NCBI GenBank assembly: GCA_035524795.1 | Contig: DATKOF010000010.1 | Coordinates: 1 to 59,687 of the forward strand | Source of the DNA: DATKOF01 sp035524795 | Lineage (GTDB): Bacteria > Pseudomonadota > Gammaproteobacteria > Burkholderiales > SG8-41 | Length of the DNA stretch: 59,687 bases | Reading direction: 5' to 3' | Shown here: in pieces, positions 50,785 through 59,663 of the stretch | Position numbering within the stretch: the stretch's first letter is position 1 | Layout: each line of letters begins with the position of its first letter | Position numbers and translations under genes: made by a program | Notes under the pieces: generated by a model | What the model was told of the DNA's origin: nothing | The model's input: only the letters and a program-made list of their open reading frames with translations | Databases searched by the model: none

Positions 50785-52293
50785 ATGAAATGGGAAATCG
50801 TGATCGGGCTGGAAACCCACGCCCAGCTTTCGACCGCCTCGAAAATATTTTCGGGCGCAGCGACCGCATTCGGCGCGGCGCCCAACACGCAGGCGAGCGC
50901 CGTGGATATCGCATTGCCCGGCGTGCTGCCGGTATTGAACAAAGGCGCGGTCGAGCGCGCGATCCGCTTCGGCCTCGCGGTCAACGCGACGATCAACCGG
51001 CGCTCGGTGTTCGCGCGCAAGAATTATTTCTATCCCGACCTGCCGAAGGGCTACCAGATCAGCCAGTACGAACTGCCGGTCGTCGAGAAAGGAACGCTGA
51101 ACATCGTCGTCGGCGATACCGAGAAGACGATCCGCATCGCGCGCGCCCACCTTGAAGAAGACGCCGGCAAGTCGCTGCACGAAGACTTTCACGGCATGAG
51201 CGGCATCGATCTGAACCGCGCCGGCACGCCGCTGCTCGAGATCGTCTCCGAGCCCGACATGCGTTCGGCGGCGGAGGCGGTCGCTTATGCAAAGGCGCTG
51301 CATACGCTGGTGCGCTGGATCGGCATCTGCGACGGTAACATGCAGGAGGGATCGTTCCGCTGCGATGCAAACGTTTCGGTGCGGCCGCAGGGCTCGGACA
51401 AGTTCGGCACGCGCTGCGAGATCAAGAACCTCAACTCGTTCCGCTTTCTGGAGCAGGCGATCGAATTCGAAGCAAAGCGCCAGATCGAGCTGATCGAGGA
51501 CGGCGGCGCTGTGGTACAGGAAACGCGGCTCTACGATCCCGACAAGGGCGAGACGCGCGCGATGCGCTCCAAGGAAGATGCGATGGACTATCGCTACTTC
51601 CCCGATCCCGATTTGCCGCCGCTTGAAGTTTCGAAGCAATGGATAGACAAAATAAAATGTGATTTGCCTGAGCTGCCACAAGTTATGGCCAATCGTTTCC
51701 ACCTTGATTATGGTCTCACGAAATACGAGGCGACAACCCTTACCCGTGATGGCGTGATGGCAGATTTTTTTGAATATGCTCTAGCGTTTGTTTCTACCCA
51801 ACCTGCTGAATGGCCAAAACTTCCCAAACCACCGAGTCGGGGAATTAATATTGCAAAAGCGAAGCCGGATGCCAAATTGGTAGCCAATTGGATATTAGGC
51901 GAAGTCGCGAGTTTGTTGAACAAAGAAGATGCTTCAACGGCAGAGTTTAGAATCACGCCGCATCAATTGGCGGAATTGATGCATCGAATAAAAGGCGGCA
52001 CTGTTTCTGCAAAGATCGCTAAAGAGATATTGCGTATCCTGTGGAACGAGAATCCGGAAGGGGATATAGATTTTATTATTGAGGAGCACGGCTTCAGGCA
52101 GATTTCCGACAGCGGCGCAATCGAGAAAATCGTCGATCAGGTGCTAGCCGCGAATCCGAGATCGGTTGAGGAATTCAGGGCCGGCAAGGAGAAGGCGTTC
52201 AACGCGCTGGTCGGTCAGGTGATGAAGGCGACGCAGGGCAAGGCCAACCCGGCGCAGGTCAACGAACTGCTCAGGAAAAAACTCGGCGGATGA
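50785..52293 (+). CDS. gatB: Amidotransferase subunit B
   Basis: GatB activates the mischarged tRNA and transfers the ammonia. The 502-residue product starts MKWEIVIGLETHAQL and contains ARKNYFYPDLPKGYQISQYE, HLEEDAGKS, DLNRAGTPLLEIVSEPD and MRSKEDAMDYRYFPDPDLPPL, followed by the helical and YqeY-like tail domains. The protein looks intact, but bases about 51630-52090, coding for part of the helical region and start of the tail, are much lower in GC than the rest. The 3' end overlaps a terminator on the other strand. Confidence 0.95.
   Translation: MKWEIVIGLETHAQLSTASKIFSGAATAFGAAPNTQASAVDIALPGVLPVLNKGAVERAIRFGLAVNATINRRSVFARKNYFYPDLPKGYQISQYELPVVEKGTLNIVVGDTEKTIRIARAHLEEDAGKSLHEDFHGMSGIDLNRAGTPLLEIVSEPDMRSAAEAVAYAKALHTLVRWIGICDGNMQEGSFRCDANVSVRPQGSDKFGTRCEIKNLNSFRFLEQAIEFEAKRQIELIEDGGAVVQETRLYDPDKGETRAMRSKEDAMDYRYFPDPDLPPLEVSKQWIDKIKCDLPELPQVMANRFHLDYGLTKYEATTLTRDGVMADFFEYALAFVSTQPAEWPKLPKPPSRGINIAKAKPDAKLVANWILGEVASLLNKEDASTAEFRITPHQLAELMHRIKGGTVSAKIAKEILRILWNENPEGDIDFIIEEHGFRQISDSGAIEKIVDQVLAANPRSVEEFRAGKEKAFNALVGQVMKATQGKANPAQVNELLRKKLGG
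51630..52090 (+). other. Low-GC patch inside gatB
   Basis: By hand count, 51841-51900 has 25 G+C of 60 and 52021-52080 has 22 of 60, against 39 of 60 at 51181-51240 in the same gene. Codon choice shifts too (many AAA, TTA, ATA, GAA). The frame and the protein family continue across both borders without a break. Confidence 0.75.
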
Positions 52294-52304
52294 TTCCGCC
52301 GAGT
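52275..52304 (-). terminator. Rho-independent terminator after the pyrE unit
   Basis: On the minus strand ACTCGGCGGA (52304-52295) and TCCGCCGAGT (52290-52281) form a perfect ten-base stem followed by TTTTTT (52280-52275). It ends the pyrE/DUF4124 transcript and lies inside the last codons of gatB. Confidence 0.88.
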
Positions 52305-52315
52305 CTGGAACACAG

Positions 52316-52969
52316 TTATTTTTTCGCCCCCGGCTGCTGACTGCCGCCGGTCAATTGGATGAAGCGCTGCTTGAGATCGCTGTACTTCTGGTTGATGTCG
52401 GTGATCTCCTGCTTTTTCGCCGCGATCTGCTGGTCCAGTTTGGTCTTGTCGGCAGCGGCCCGGTCCAGTTCGTCCTGGACCGCGTCCGGCACAGGTTTGC
52501 TGGTTTTGGCGTAACCGTCGACGCGCGTTTGCGCTTGCGTCAGCCGGTCGTTGGTGGCCTTCACATTCGACTGCAGCATCTCGAGGTTGGACTGGGCGAG
52601 CTGCAAATCGCGGTCGCGCTTGAGGTCGATTTCCTGCGGCGTGGTGAAGGTGTCGAGCAGCGCCTTGTCCTTGCGGTGCTGGTCTTCGGCCTTGCGCTGT
52701 TCTTCCTGCTTGCGTTCGAGTTCTTCCTGCTGCGCCTTCTTCTGCTCCGGCGTCAGCGCGGCGTCGGTCTTCTTGACGGTGATGCCCTGCTTGTCGAGCT
52801 GCTTGCTGGCGTTGTCCTGATATTCGGGGGGGACCGAATCGCCGCAACCGATGGTTTTGCCGGTCTTGTCTTTCCAGCACACGATTTTGCCGGAGCCGCC
52901 GGCCGCAGACGCCGGGGTTGCGGCAAGCGCGGTCAACAGCAGAAACATAGGCAGGCGGACGTTATGCAT
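52316..52969 (-). CDS. DUF4124-like exported coiled-coil protein
   Basis: From the ATG at 52969 (MHNVRLPMF) the product is 217 residues with a signal peptide (to about residue 22). A short DUF4124-like part follows (GKIVCWKDKTGKTIGCGDSVPPEY), then a long charged coiled coil rich in lysine, glutamate and glutamine (about 60-205). Function is unknown; such proteins are periplasmic. The start is seven bases inside the pyrE end, so it is translated with pyrE. Confidence 0.75.
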   Translation of the reverse strand: MHNVRLPMFLLLTALAATPASAAGGSGKIVCWKDKTGKTIGCGDSVPPEYQDNASKQLDKQGITVKKTDAALTPEQKKAQQEELERKQEEQRKAEDQHRKDKALLDTFTTPQEIDLKRDRDLQLAQSNLEMLQSNVKATNDRLTQAQTRVDGYAKTSKPVPDAVQDELDRAAADKTKLDQQIAAKKQEITDINQKYSDLKQRFIQLTGGSQQPGAKK

Positions 52970-53615
52970 GAGCGACGATTCCATATTTCTCCCTGTATCG
53001 GTTGATTGCCTCCAGATGGAGGTTGTGCTGCTTTTCCGTCTGCAGATAGGCGACCAGATCGTCGAGCGTGATGATGCTGACCACCGGCATCCGGTATTGC
53101 CGCTCGACTTCCTGCACCGCCGACAATTCCCCTGTTCCGCGCTCCATGCGGTCGAGCGCGATTGCGAGCCCGCACGGCGTTGCGCCGGCGGCGCGGATCA
53201 GCTCGACCGATTCGCGCACCGAAGTGCCGGCCGAGATCACGTCGTCGACGATCAGCACGCGGCCGGCGAGCGGCGCGCCGATGATGCTGCCGCCTTCGCC
53301 GTGATCCTTGGCTTCCTTGCGGTTGAAGCTGAAGCCGGTGTTGCGGCCCTGTCCGGCGAGCGCGATCGCGACCGCCGCGACCAGCGGGATGCCCTTGTAA
53401 GCGGGGCCGAACAGCAGATCGAACACGATGCCGACATCGAGGATCGCCTTCGCGTAAAATCCGGCGAGTTGCTGCAGCGAGTGACCGTCGTGGAACAGTC
53501 CGGCATTGAAAAAATACGGCGACATGCGTCCGGCCTTGGTCTTGAACTCCCCGAAACAGAGCACTTTCTGTGCCAATGCAAACTGGATGAATTCGCGCTT
53601 GTAGGAGGCCGGCAT
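52962..53615 (-). CDS. pyrE: Orotate phosphoribosyltransferase
   Basis: PyrE joins orotate and PRPP in pyrimidine synthesis. The 217-residue product has the family segments FGEFKTKAGRMSPYFFNAGLF, LFGPAYKGIPLVAAVAIAL, FNRKEAKDHGEGG (the flexible catalytic loop) and the PRPP motif VLIVDDVISAGTS. It is divergent from xth, with 38 bases between starts. Confidence 0.95.
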   Translation of the reverse strand: MPASYKREFIQFALAQKVLCFGEFKTKAGRMSPYFFNAGLFHDGHSLQQLAGFYAKAILDVGIVFDLLFGPAYKGIPLVAAVAIALAGQGRNTGFSFNRKEAKDHGEGGSIIGAPLAGRVLIVDDVISAGTSVRESVELIRAAGATPCGLAIALDRMERGTGELSAVQEVERQYRMPVVSIITLDDLVAYLQTEKQHNLHLEAINRYREKYGIVAHA

Positions 53616-53653
53616 ATGAAAGCGGACGGAATAGACAAAGCTGGTGACGCGTT

Positions 53654-54439
53654 ATGTTACGTGTAATCACCCTCAACCTCAACGGCATCCGCGCGGCGGC
53701 CAGGAAGAGCCTGTTCGCATGGCTGGCGCGCCAGAAAGCCGACGTCTTCTGTGCGCAGGAACTGAAGGCCCAATCGCCGGACATGGACCAGGCCATGCTC
53801 GCGTGCGGCGCACTGTGCGGCCATTTCCATTATGCGGAGAAGAAAGGCTACAGCGGCGTCGCGCTCTACTCGAAGCGCGAACCCGACCGCGTGGTCGAAG
53901 GGCTGGGTGTCCGCGAATTCGACGCCGAGGGCCGCTATCTGCGCGCCGATTTCGGCAAGCTGTCGGTGATCTCGGTCTATCTGCCGTCGGGGTCGAGCGG
54001 CGCGCACCGGCAGGCGATGAAATTCAGATTCATGGACGTGTTCTACCCACACCTGAAAGCGCTGCGCCTGGAAAAGCGCGAATTCATCCTGTGCGGCGAC
54101 TGGAACATCGCGCAAAAGGAGATCGATCTCAAGAACTGGCGCGGCAACCGGAAGAATTCGGGTTTCCTGCCCGAAGAGCGCGCGTGGCTGACAAAGGTGT
54201 TCGACGAACTGGGCTGGGTCGATGTCTACCGCCGCCTGCATCCGGACACGACGGACGCGAGCTATACCTGGTGGAGCCACCGCGGCCAAGCGTGGGCGAA
54301 GAATGTCGGCTGGCGCATCGATTACCAGATCGCGACGCCCGGCATCGCTGCGCGTGCGGTCAGGACGAAGATTTATAAAGAGGAACGGTTTTCAGATCAC
54401 GCGCCGTTGACGATCGACTACGACTACGTGCCCGATTGA
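53654..54439 (+). CDS. xth: Exodeoxyribonuclease III
   Basis: This AP endonuclease and 3' exonuclease repairs abasic sites. The 261-residue protein has the EEP-fold motifs LNLNGIRAA, CAQELKAQ (catalytic glutamate), LCGDWNIAQKE, YTWWSHRGQAW, WRIDYQIAT and the final SDHAPLTIDYDY with the catalytic Asp-His. Its end overlaps the end of ampG by 16 bases, tail to tail. Confidence 0.93.
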   Translation: MLRVITLNLNGIRAAARKSLFAWLARQKADVFCAQELKAQSPDMDQAMLACGALCGHFHYAEKKGYSGVALYSKREPDRVVEGLGVREFDAEGRYLRADFGKLSVISVYLPSGSSGAHRQAMKFRFMDVFYPHLKALRLEKREFILCGDWNIAQKEIDLKNWRGNRKNSGFLPEERAWLTKVFDELGWVDVYRRLHPDTTDASYTWWSHRGQAWAKNVGWRIDYQIATPGIAARAVRTKIYKEERFSDHAPLTIDYDYVPD

Positions 54440-55677
54440 TTTTCGTTCCATGGCGCGATCTTGAGCAACAGGCCCATGCCAGGCAGCGCGAGCAGCGCGC
54501 ACAGCAGGAAGAAATCGAACCAGCCGATGCGTTCGACGATCCAGCCGGTACCCGCGTTGAAGATGACGCGCGGCACTGCAGACAGGCTGGTGAACAGCGC
54601 GAACTGGGTCGCGGTGTAGAGCGGATGGGTCGCGCGCGCGATGAACGCGACCAGTGCGACGGTGCCGAGGCCGACGCCGAGCGCCTCGAAGCCGATCACG
54701 GCGGCGAGCGCAAGACGATCGCCGGGCAACTGGCTCAATGCCGCGAAGCCAAGGATCGAAATCATCTGCACCGCGCCGAACAGCCACAGCGCGCGGTTGA
54801 TGCCGAGCCGCACCATCCACAATCCGCCGAGCAGGCCGCCGAGCACGCTCGGCCACAGCCCGGCATTCTTGGCGATCAGGCCGATTTCGGACTTGGTAAA
54901 CCCAAGGTCGAGATAAAACGGCGTCGCCAGCGCGGTCGCCATACTGTCGCCGAGCTTGTAAAGGAAGATGAAGGCGAGCGTCAGCAGCGCCGCGCGCCAG
55001 CCGGCGCGCGCGATGAATTCGCGGAACGGTTCGACCACCGCCGCACGCAGCGTCCGCGGCGGATGATCGCCGGCTTCCGGTTCGCCGACCATCGATGTCA
55101 TCGCGATGCCCGGCAGCATGAACAGCGCGGTCACCAGATAGACGCCGCTCCACGGCAGGTGGTCGGCCAGCACCAATGCGAGTGAACCGGGCACCAGTCC
55201 GGCGATGCGGTAGGCGTTGACGTGGACTGCATTGCCGAGGCCGAGTTCGGCGTCGGTCAGGATTTCACGGCGGTAGGCGTCGAGCGCGATGTCCTGCGTT
55301 GCGCCGAACAGCGCGACCGCCAGCGCGAGCCCGGCGATGGCCCACAGGTTTTGCGCCGGACTGAGCGCGCCGAACAGCGCGATTGTGGCAAGCAGCGCGA
55401 GTTGAGTGACCAGCATCCAGCTGCGCCGCCGGCCGAAGCCGCCGAACGCATAGCGGTCGAGCAGCGGCGACCACAGGAATTTCCACACATATGGGAGCTG
55501 GATCAGCGTGAACAGGCCGATCGACTTGAGATCGACATGCTCGGAGCCTAGCCACGCCGGCACCAGCGAAACCAGCGTGTAGAGCGGCAGTCCCGAACTG
55601 AACCCGGTGAACACGCAGATCAGCATGCGCCGGCTGAACAGCGCCTGCCGCCACGTTTCGCGGGCGCCGGCCGTCAC
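54424..55677 (-). CDS. ampG: AmpG-type muropeptide permease
   Basis: AmpG imports anhydro-muropeptides from the periplasm for recycling. The 417-residue MFS protein has twelve membrane segments and AmpG features: FTGFSSGLPLYTLVSLVPAWL, YVWKFLWSPLLDRY, GATQDIALDAYRREIL and FIFLYKLGDSMATALATPFYLDLGF. The GTG at 55677 overlaps the metW stop (GTGA), so it is read from the met transcript; the frame upstream is arginine-rich and antisense to nothing useful. Confidence 0.88.
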   Translation of the reverse strand: MTAGARETWRQALFSRRMLICVFTGFSSGLPLYTLVSLVPAWLGSEHVDLKSIGLFTLIQLPYVWKFLWSPLLDRYAFGGFGRRRSWMLVTQLALLATIALFGALSPAQNLWAIAGLALAVALFGATQDIALDAYRREILTDAELGLGNAVHVNAYRIAGLVPGSLALVLADHLPWSGVYLVTALFMLPGIAMTSMVGEPEAGDHPPRTLRAAVVEPFREFIARAGWRAALLTLAFIFLYKLGDSMATALATPFYLDLGFTKSEIGLIAKNAGLWPSVLGGLLGGLWMVRLGINRALWLFGAVQMISILGFAALSQLPGDRLALAAVIGFEALGVGLGTVALVAFIARATHPLYTATQFALFTSLSAVPRVIFNAGTGWIVERIGWFDFFLLCALLALPGMGLLLKIAPWNENQSGT

Positions 55678-56276
55678 GCCTCGCCGCGCTCGAAACGGTA
55701 AACGGCGAGACTGCCGAGCAGATTGGGCAACAACGATACTGCGCCGCCGTCGCGGATCACGATGCGCTCGAGGATGCGCACGCCGTGTCCCGCGCAGAAG
55801 TTCTCGAAGTCGGCGACCGTGCACAGATGGATGTTCGGCGTGTCATACCAGTTGTAAGGCAGGTTGTCCGACACCGGCATGCGACCGAGCATGACCTGCA
55901 GCCGGTTGCGCCAGTAGCCGAAGTTCGGAAACGTGACGATGCCCTGGCGGCCGACACGCAGCATTTCCCGCACCACGTACTCGCTGTTTTTTACCGCCTG
56001 CAGCGTCTGCGACAGGATCACATAATCGAACGAACCGTCGGCGAAATCGGACAGCCCGCGTTCGATGTCGCCCTGGATCACGTTGACGCCGCGCCGGATG
56101 CAGGCGAGCATGTCGTCGCGATTGATCTCGACGCCATAGCCGGAGGCGCCGCGCTGCTCGGCGAGATGCTTGAGCAGTGTGCCGTCGCCACAACCGAGAT
56201 CGAGCACGCGCGCGCCGGGCCGCACCCAGCCGGCGATCGCGGCGAAATCGGCGCGGCCGAGCAGCGGGGCGATCAT
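55674..56276 (-). CDS. metW: MetW methyltransferase-like protein
   Basis: MetW is the usual partner of MetX and increases its activity in methionine synthesis. The 200-residue protein has the SAM-type fold (RVLDLGCGDGTLLKHL, GVEINRDDMLACIRRGVNVIQGDIE, FDYVILSQTLQAV, VTFPNFGYWRNRLQVMLGRMPVSDNLPYNWYDTPNIH). The start overlaps the metX stop by four bases. Confidence 0.93.
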   Translation of the reverse strand: MIAPLLGRADFAAIAGWVRPGARVLDLGCGDGTLLKHLAEQRGASGYGVEINRDDMLACIRRGVNVIQGDIERGLSDFADGSFDYVILSQTLQAVKNSEYVVREMLRVGRQGIVTFPNFGYWRNRLQVMLGRMPVSDNLPYNWYDTPNIHLCTVADFENFCAGHGVRILERIVIRDGGAVSLLPNLLGSLAVYRFERGEA

Positions 56277-57457
56277 AACTTGATGTTCTCCAGATAGCTG
56301 CGCAGCAGCGCGTGATAGTGCGCGTCTTCCATCAGGAAGGAATCGTGGCCGTGCGGTGAGGTGATTTCCGCGTACGAAACGTCGAGATGATTGTCGAGCA
56401 GCGCCTTGACGATCTCGCGCGAGCGCGCCGGGCTGAAACGCCAGTCGGTGGTGAATGAAACGACCAGGAATTCCGAGCGCGCTCTGGCCATCGCTGCGGA
56501 GAGGTCGCCGTCGGCTTCGCGCGCCGGATCGAAATAATCGAGCGCTTTCGTCATCAGCAGATAGGTATTGGCATCGAAGCTGTCGGCAAACTTGTCGCCC
56601 TGATAGCGCAGATAGGATTCAATCTCGAATTCGATGCCGAAATGGAAGTGCAACTCGCCTTCGCGCAGTTCGCGGCCGAATTTGGCCGCCATCGCATCAT
56701 CCGACAGGTAGGTGATGTGGCCGAGCATGCGCGCCAGCCGCAGGCCGCGCCGCGGCACCACGCCGTGCTCGTAATAATGGCCGCCGTGGAAATCGGGGTC
56801 GGTCAGGATCGCCTGGCGCGCGACGTCGTTGAACGCGATGTTCTGCGCGGTCAGCTTCGGCGCGGCGGCGATCACCAGTGCGTGGCGGATGCGCTCCGGA
56901 TAGGTGATGGTCCAGCGCAGCGCCTGCATGCCGCCGAGGCTGCCGCCGATGACCGCGGCCCAGGCATCGATGCCGAGGCGGTCGGCGAGCTGCGCCTGCG
57001 CGTGCACCCAGTCGACCACTGCGACCAGCGGGAAATCGGCGCCCCACGGCCTGCCGGTCGTGGGGTTGACCGTCGCCGGCCCGGTCGAACCGTGGCAGCC
57101 GCCGAGATTGTTGACGCCGACGATGAAGAAGCGCTCGGTGTCGAGCGGTCTGCCGGGGCCGACGATATTGCTCCACCAGCCGCTGTCTTTCGGATCGCCG
57201 GCGTAGCGGCCCGCGACGTGGTGCGAGCCCGATAACGCATGGCATACCAGAATCGCGTTCGATCCGGCCGCGTTCAGCGTGCCGTAGGTTTCGTAGACCA
57301 GCTCGTAATCGGCGAGCGTCGCACCGCAGCGCAGCGCGAGCGGCTGCGTGAAGCGCGCGCGCTGCGGCGTCACGATGCCAACCGATGCTGTCTGTGTATC
57401 GTCCATAAAATGCAAAACCCGATGCGCTTGCGCGACACCGGGTTGGAGAAGTTTCAT
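56273..57457 (-). CDS. metX: Homoserine O-acyltransferase MetX
   Basis: MetX acylates homoserine (acetyl or succinyl; not told here) as the first step to methionine. The 394-residue alpha/beta-hydrolase has YETYGTLN, CHALSGSHHVAG, NNLGGCHGSTGP, the nucleophile in GGSLGGMQAL, and the acid and histidine in TDWRFSP and HGHDSFL. I use the ATG at 57457 (MKLLQPGV); an ATG at 57406 (MDDTQTAS) is closer to some relatives. A structured leader with SAM-II-like features ends at the start codon. Confidence 0.93.
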   Translation of the reverse strand: MKLLQPGVAQAHRVLHFMDDTQTASVGIVTPQRARFTQPLALRCGATLADYELVYETYGTLNAAGSNAILVCHALSGSHHVAGRYAGDPKDSGWWSNIVGPGRPLDTERFFIVGVNNLGGCHGSTGPATVNPTTGRPWGADFPLVAVVDWVHAQAQLADRLGIDAWAAVIGGSLGGMQALRWTITYPERIRHALVIAAAPKLTAQNIAFNDVARQAILTDPDFHGGHYYEHGVVPRRGLRLARMLGHITYLSDDAMAAKFGRELREGELHFHFGIEFEIESYLRYQGDKFADSFDANTYLLMTKALDYFDPAREADGDLSAAMARARSEFLVVSFTTDWRFSPARSREIVKALLDNHLDVSYAEITSPHGHDSFLMEDAHYHALLRSYLENIKL

Positions 57458-57545
57458 CTCTTTAGCCGGATTTATTAAGAGTTCCTGACATGTGTTCCTT
57501 CATGTCAGGGCTCTAGGCGCCCGCAAGCTGAAATCAAATCGGCGC
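57458..57545 (-). ncRNA. Structured metX leader, possible SAM-II-type riboswitch
   Basis: On the minus strand GCGCC (57545-57541) can pair with GGCGC (57521-57517) around GATTTGATTTCAGCTTGC, recalling the SAM-II P1 stem and its GATTT loop. A nine-base hairpin (CCTGACATG/CATGTCAGG, 57509-57484) follows, then AATAAATCCGGCTAAAGAG (57476-57458) directly at the start codon, like the SAM-II AUAAA and GCUAAA blocks. CTCTT before it can also pair with AAGAG. I am not certain of the class. Confidence 0.5.
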
Positions 57546-57590
57546 GATTGCTGACGGCAACATTAGCCCGCCACCACGCGGGTTGTCAAA

Positions 57591-59309
57591 TCAGGCGTTG
57601 AGCTTCGCCAGCAGCGAATGCAGCTTGTCCGGATCTTCGGTGCGCAGCATTTTTTTCGCCTGCTGGCCGATTTTCCCGAGGTTGGACCGCAGGATCTGCT
57701 GCTTGACTTCGAGCAGGCGCGCCGGGTGCATCGAAAACTGGCGCAGCCCGAAGCCGAGCAGCAATCGCGTCAGTTGCGGATCGCCGGCCATCTCGCCGCA
57801 TACCGCGATCGGTTTGCCGGCTGCGCTGGCGGTTTTGATGACATGCGCGATCAGCCGCAGCACGGCCGGGTGCAGCGGATCGTAAAGATGCGACACCGTG
57901 TCGTCGGTGCGGTCAATCGCGAGCGTGTACTGGATCAGGTCGTTGGTGCCGATCGACAGGAAAGCGAGTTTCCTGATGAACGCGCGCAGCGCCAGCGCCG
58001 CCGCCGGGATCTCGATCATGCTGCCGATCTCGATGCCTTTATCGTAGGGAACGCGGCGGTCATCGAGATCCTGCCTCGCGCGCGCGACATGGCCGAGCGT
58101 CTGGTTGATTTCCGGCACACTCATCAGCATCGGGACCAGGATTTTCGTCTTCCCGTAGTGCGACGCGCGCAGGATCGCGCGCAGCTGGACCAGAAACATG
58201 TCCGGCTCATTCAGCGAGAGCCGGATTGCGCGCAGGCCGAGCGCCGAAGCGACGGCGGCACGGTCGGGGTTGACCTGCTTGTCGGCGCCCAGATCGTAGG
58301 TGCGGATCGTGACCGGCAGCCCGTTCATGCCGCGCACCACCTTGCGGTACGCTTCGAACTGTTCATCTTCGCCGGGGGAATCGTCGCGGTTCAGGAACAG
58401 GAACTCGGTGCGGAACAGCCCGATGCCGGCGGCCCCGCTTTCCCGCGCCCGCCCGACATCTTCGGGCAGCTCGATATTGGCCTGCAGCTCGACCGCGACG
58501 CGGTCGAGGGTGACCGCGTGCGTGTCGCGCAGCCGCCGCAGTTTTTTGCGCTCAAGCTCCCATTGATGCTGGCGCTGCCGGTATTCCTCGAGCGTGTGCG
58601 GGTCGGGGTCGACCACCACCATGCCCAGCGTGCCGTCGACGATCAGCAGATCGTTCTCCACGATCAGTTGCCGCGCGTGATGCAGCGCCACGACCGAGGG
58701 GATGTTCAGGCTGCGTGCGACGATCGCGGTGTGCGACGTGGTGCCGCCGAGATCGGTGATGAAGCTCGCGAAGCGGTGCTGCTTGAACTGGATCACGTCG
58801 GCCGGCGACAGGTCGTGCGCGACCAGGATCAGGCCTTCCCCGCTGTCGGACACCGGCGAGTAACCCGGCTGTCCGAGCAGATTTTTCATCACGCGTTCGG
58901 CGACCTGTATCACGTCCGACTTGCGCTCGCGCAGATAGCCGTCCTCGATCTCGTTGAACTGCTCCAGCAACGCGTCGGTCTGCACCTTGAGCGCCCACTC
59001 CGCGTTGCAGCGTTCGGTTGCGATGATGTCGCGCGGGGCTTTCGACAGCGTCGCGTCGTTGAGGATCATCAGGTGCAGATCGAGAAAGGCGCCGAACTCC
59101 TGGGGGGCGTTGGGCGGAATCTGCGCGCGCAGTTCCTTCAGCTCCTGCTGCACCGTGGCGAGCGCGGCCTCGAAACGTGCGATTTCGGCGGCGGCCTGTT
59201 TCCTGGGGATCACGTAATGCGCGACCTCGAGTCCGGTGCGCGACAGAAGATGCGCGCGCCCGATGGCGATGCCGCCGGACACCGGAACGCCGTGCATGCT
59301 GAAACTCAT
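57591..59309 (-). CDS. ptsI: Phosphoenolpyruvate-protein phosphotransferase (enzyme I)
   Basis: Enzyme I passes phosphate from PEP to HPr. The 572-residue protein has the active H193 in GGTTSHTAIVARS, the PEP-binding GIGLFRTEFLF, EIGSMIEIP and FLSIGTNDLIQYTLAIDR, and the catalytic cysteine in AVCGEMAGD. No sugar-specific EIIC is in view; in many Betaproteobacteria the system is regulatory, signalling carbon and nitrogen state through EIIA proteins. An ATG at 59297 is an alternative start. It follows ptsH by 84 bases. Confidence 0.95.
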   Translation of the reverse strand: MSFSMHGVPVSGGIAIGRAHLLSRTGLEVAHYVIPRKQAAAEIARFEAALATVQQELKELRAQIPPNAPQEFGAFLDLHLMILNDATLSKAPRDIIATERCNAEWALKVQTDALLEQFNEIEDGYLRERKSDVIQVAERVMKNLLGQPGYSPVSDSGEGLILVAHDLSPADVIQFKQHRFASFITDLGGTTSHTAIVARSLNIPSVVALHHARQLIVENDLLIVDGTLGMVVVDPDPHTLEEYRQRQHQWELERKKLRRLRDTHAVTLDRVAVELQANIELPEDVGRARESGAAGIGLFRTEFLFLNRDDSPGEDEQFEAYRKVVRGMNGLPVTIRTYDLGADKQVNPDRAAVASALGLRAIRLSLNEPDMFLVQLRAILRASHYGKTKILVPMLMSVPEINQTLGHVARARQDLDDRRVPYDKGIEIGSMIEIPAAALALRAFIRKLAFLSIGTNDLIQYTLAIDRTDDTVSHLYDPLHPAVLRLIAHVIKTASAAGKPIAVCGEMAGDPQLTRLLLGFGLRQFSMHPARLLEVKQQILRSNLGKIGQQAKKMLRTEDPDKLHSLLAKLNA

Positions 59310-59393
59310 AGGTCGTGGGTCAAACGCGGGTGATTGAGGTGTAGGTTACCCACAAGCGGGCTCCAGCTCAACGCATGTCCGGGAACCCGGGTT

Positions 59394-59663
59394 TTATTCG
59401 CCTTCGCCGAAGCGGTCGGCGATCAGGGCGGTCACGGCATTCATCGCCGCTTCTTCGTCGCGGCCGTCTATTTCGATGCCGATGGTCGCGCCCTTGGCGG
59501 CGGCCAGCATCATCACGCCCATGATGCTCTTGGCGTTGACGCGGCGACCGTTGCGCGCCAGCCACACTTCGCAGGGATAGCGCGAGGCGGTCTGGGTCAG
59601 CTTGGCCGATGCGCGTGCATGCAGCCCCAGCTTGTTAATAATTAGAGCATCCTGTTTCAGCAT
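59394..59663 (-). CDS. ptsH: Phosphocarrier protein HPr
   Basis: HPr receives phosphate from enzyme I. The 89-residue protein has the active H15 in NKLGLHARASA and S46 in NAKSIMGVMML, the site used by HPr kinase where present. The ATG at 59663 is preceded in frame by open sequence to the window end, so the gene before it cannot be judged; an EIIA gene is the usual neighbour. Confidence 0.95.
   Translation of the reverse strand: MLKQDALIINKLGLHARASAKLTQTASRYPCEVWLARNGRRVNAKSIMGVMMLAAAKGATIGIEIDGRDEEAAMNAVTALIADRFGEGE

Noticed and set aside
57618..59333. 571-codon forward frame opposite ptsI
   Set aside because: Shadow of enzyme I; no ribosome-binding site, signal or domain is visible.
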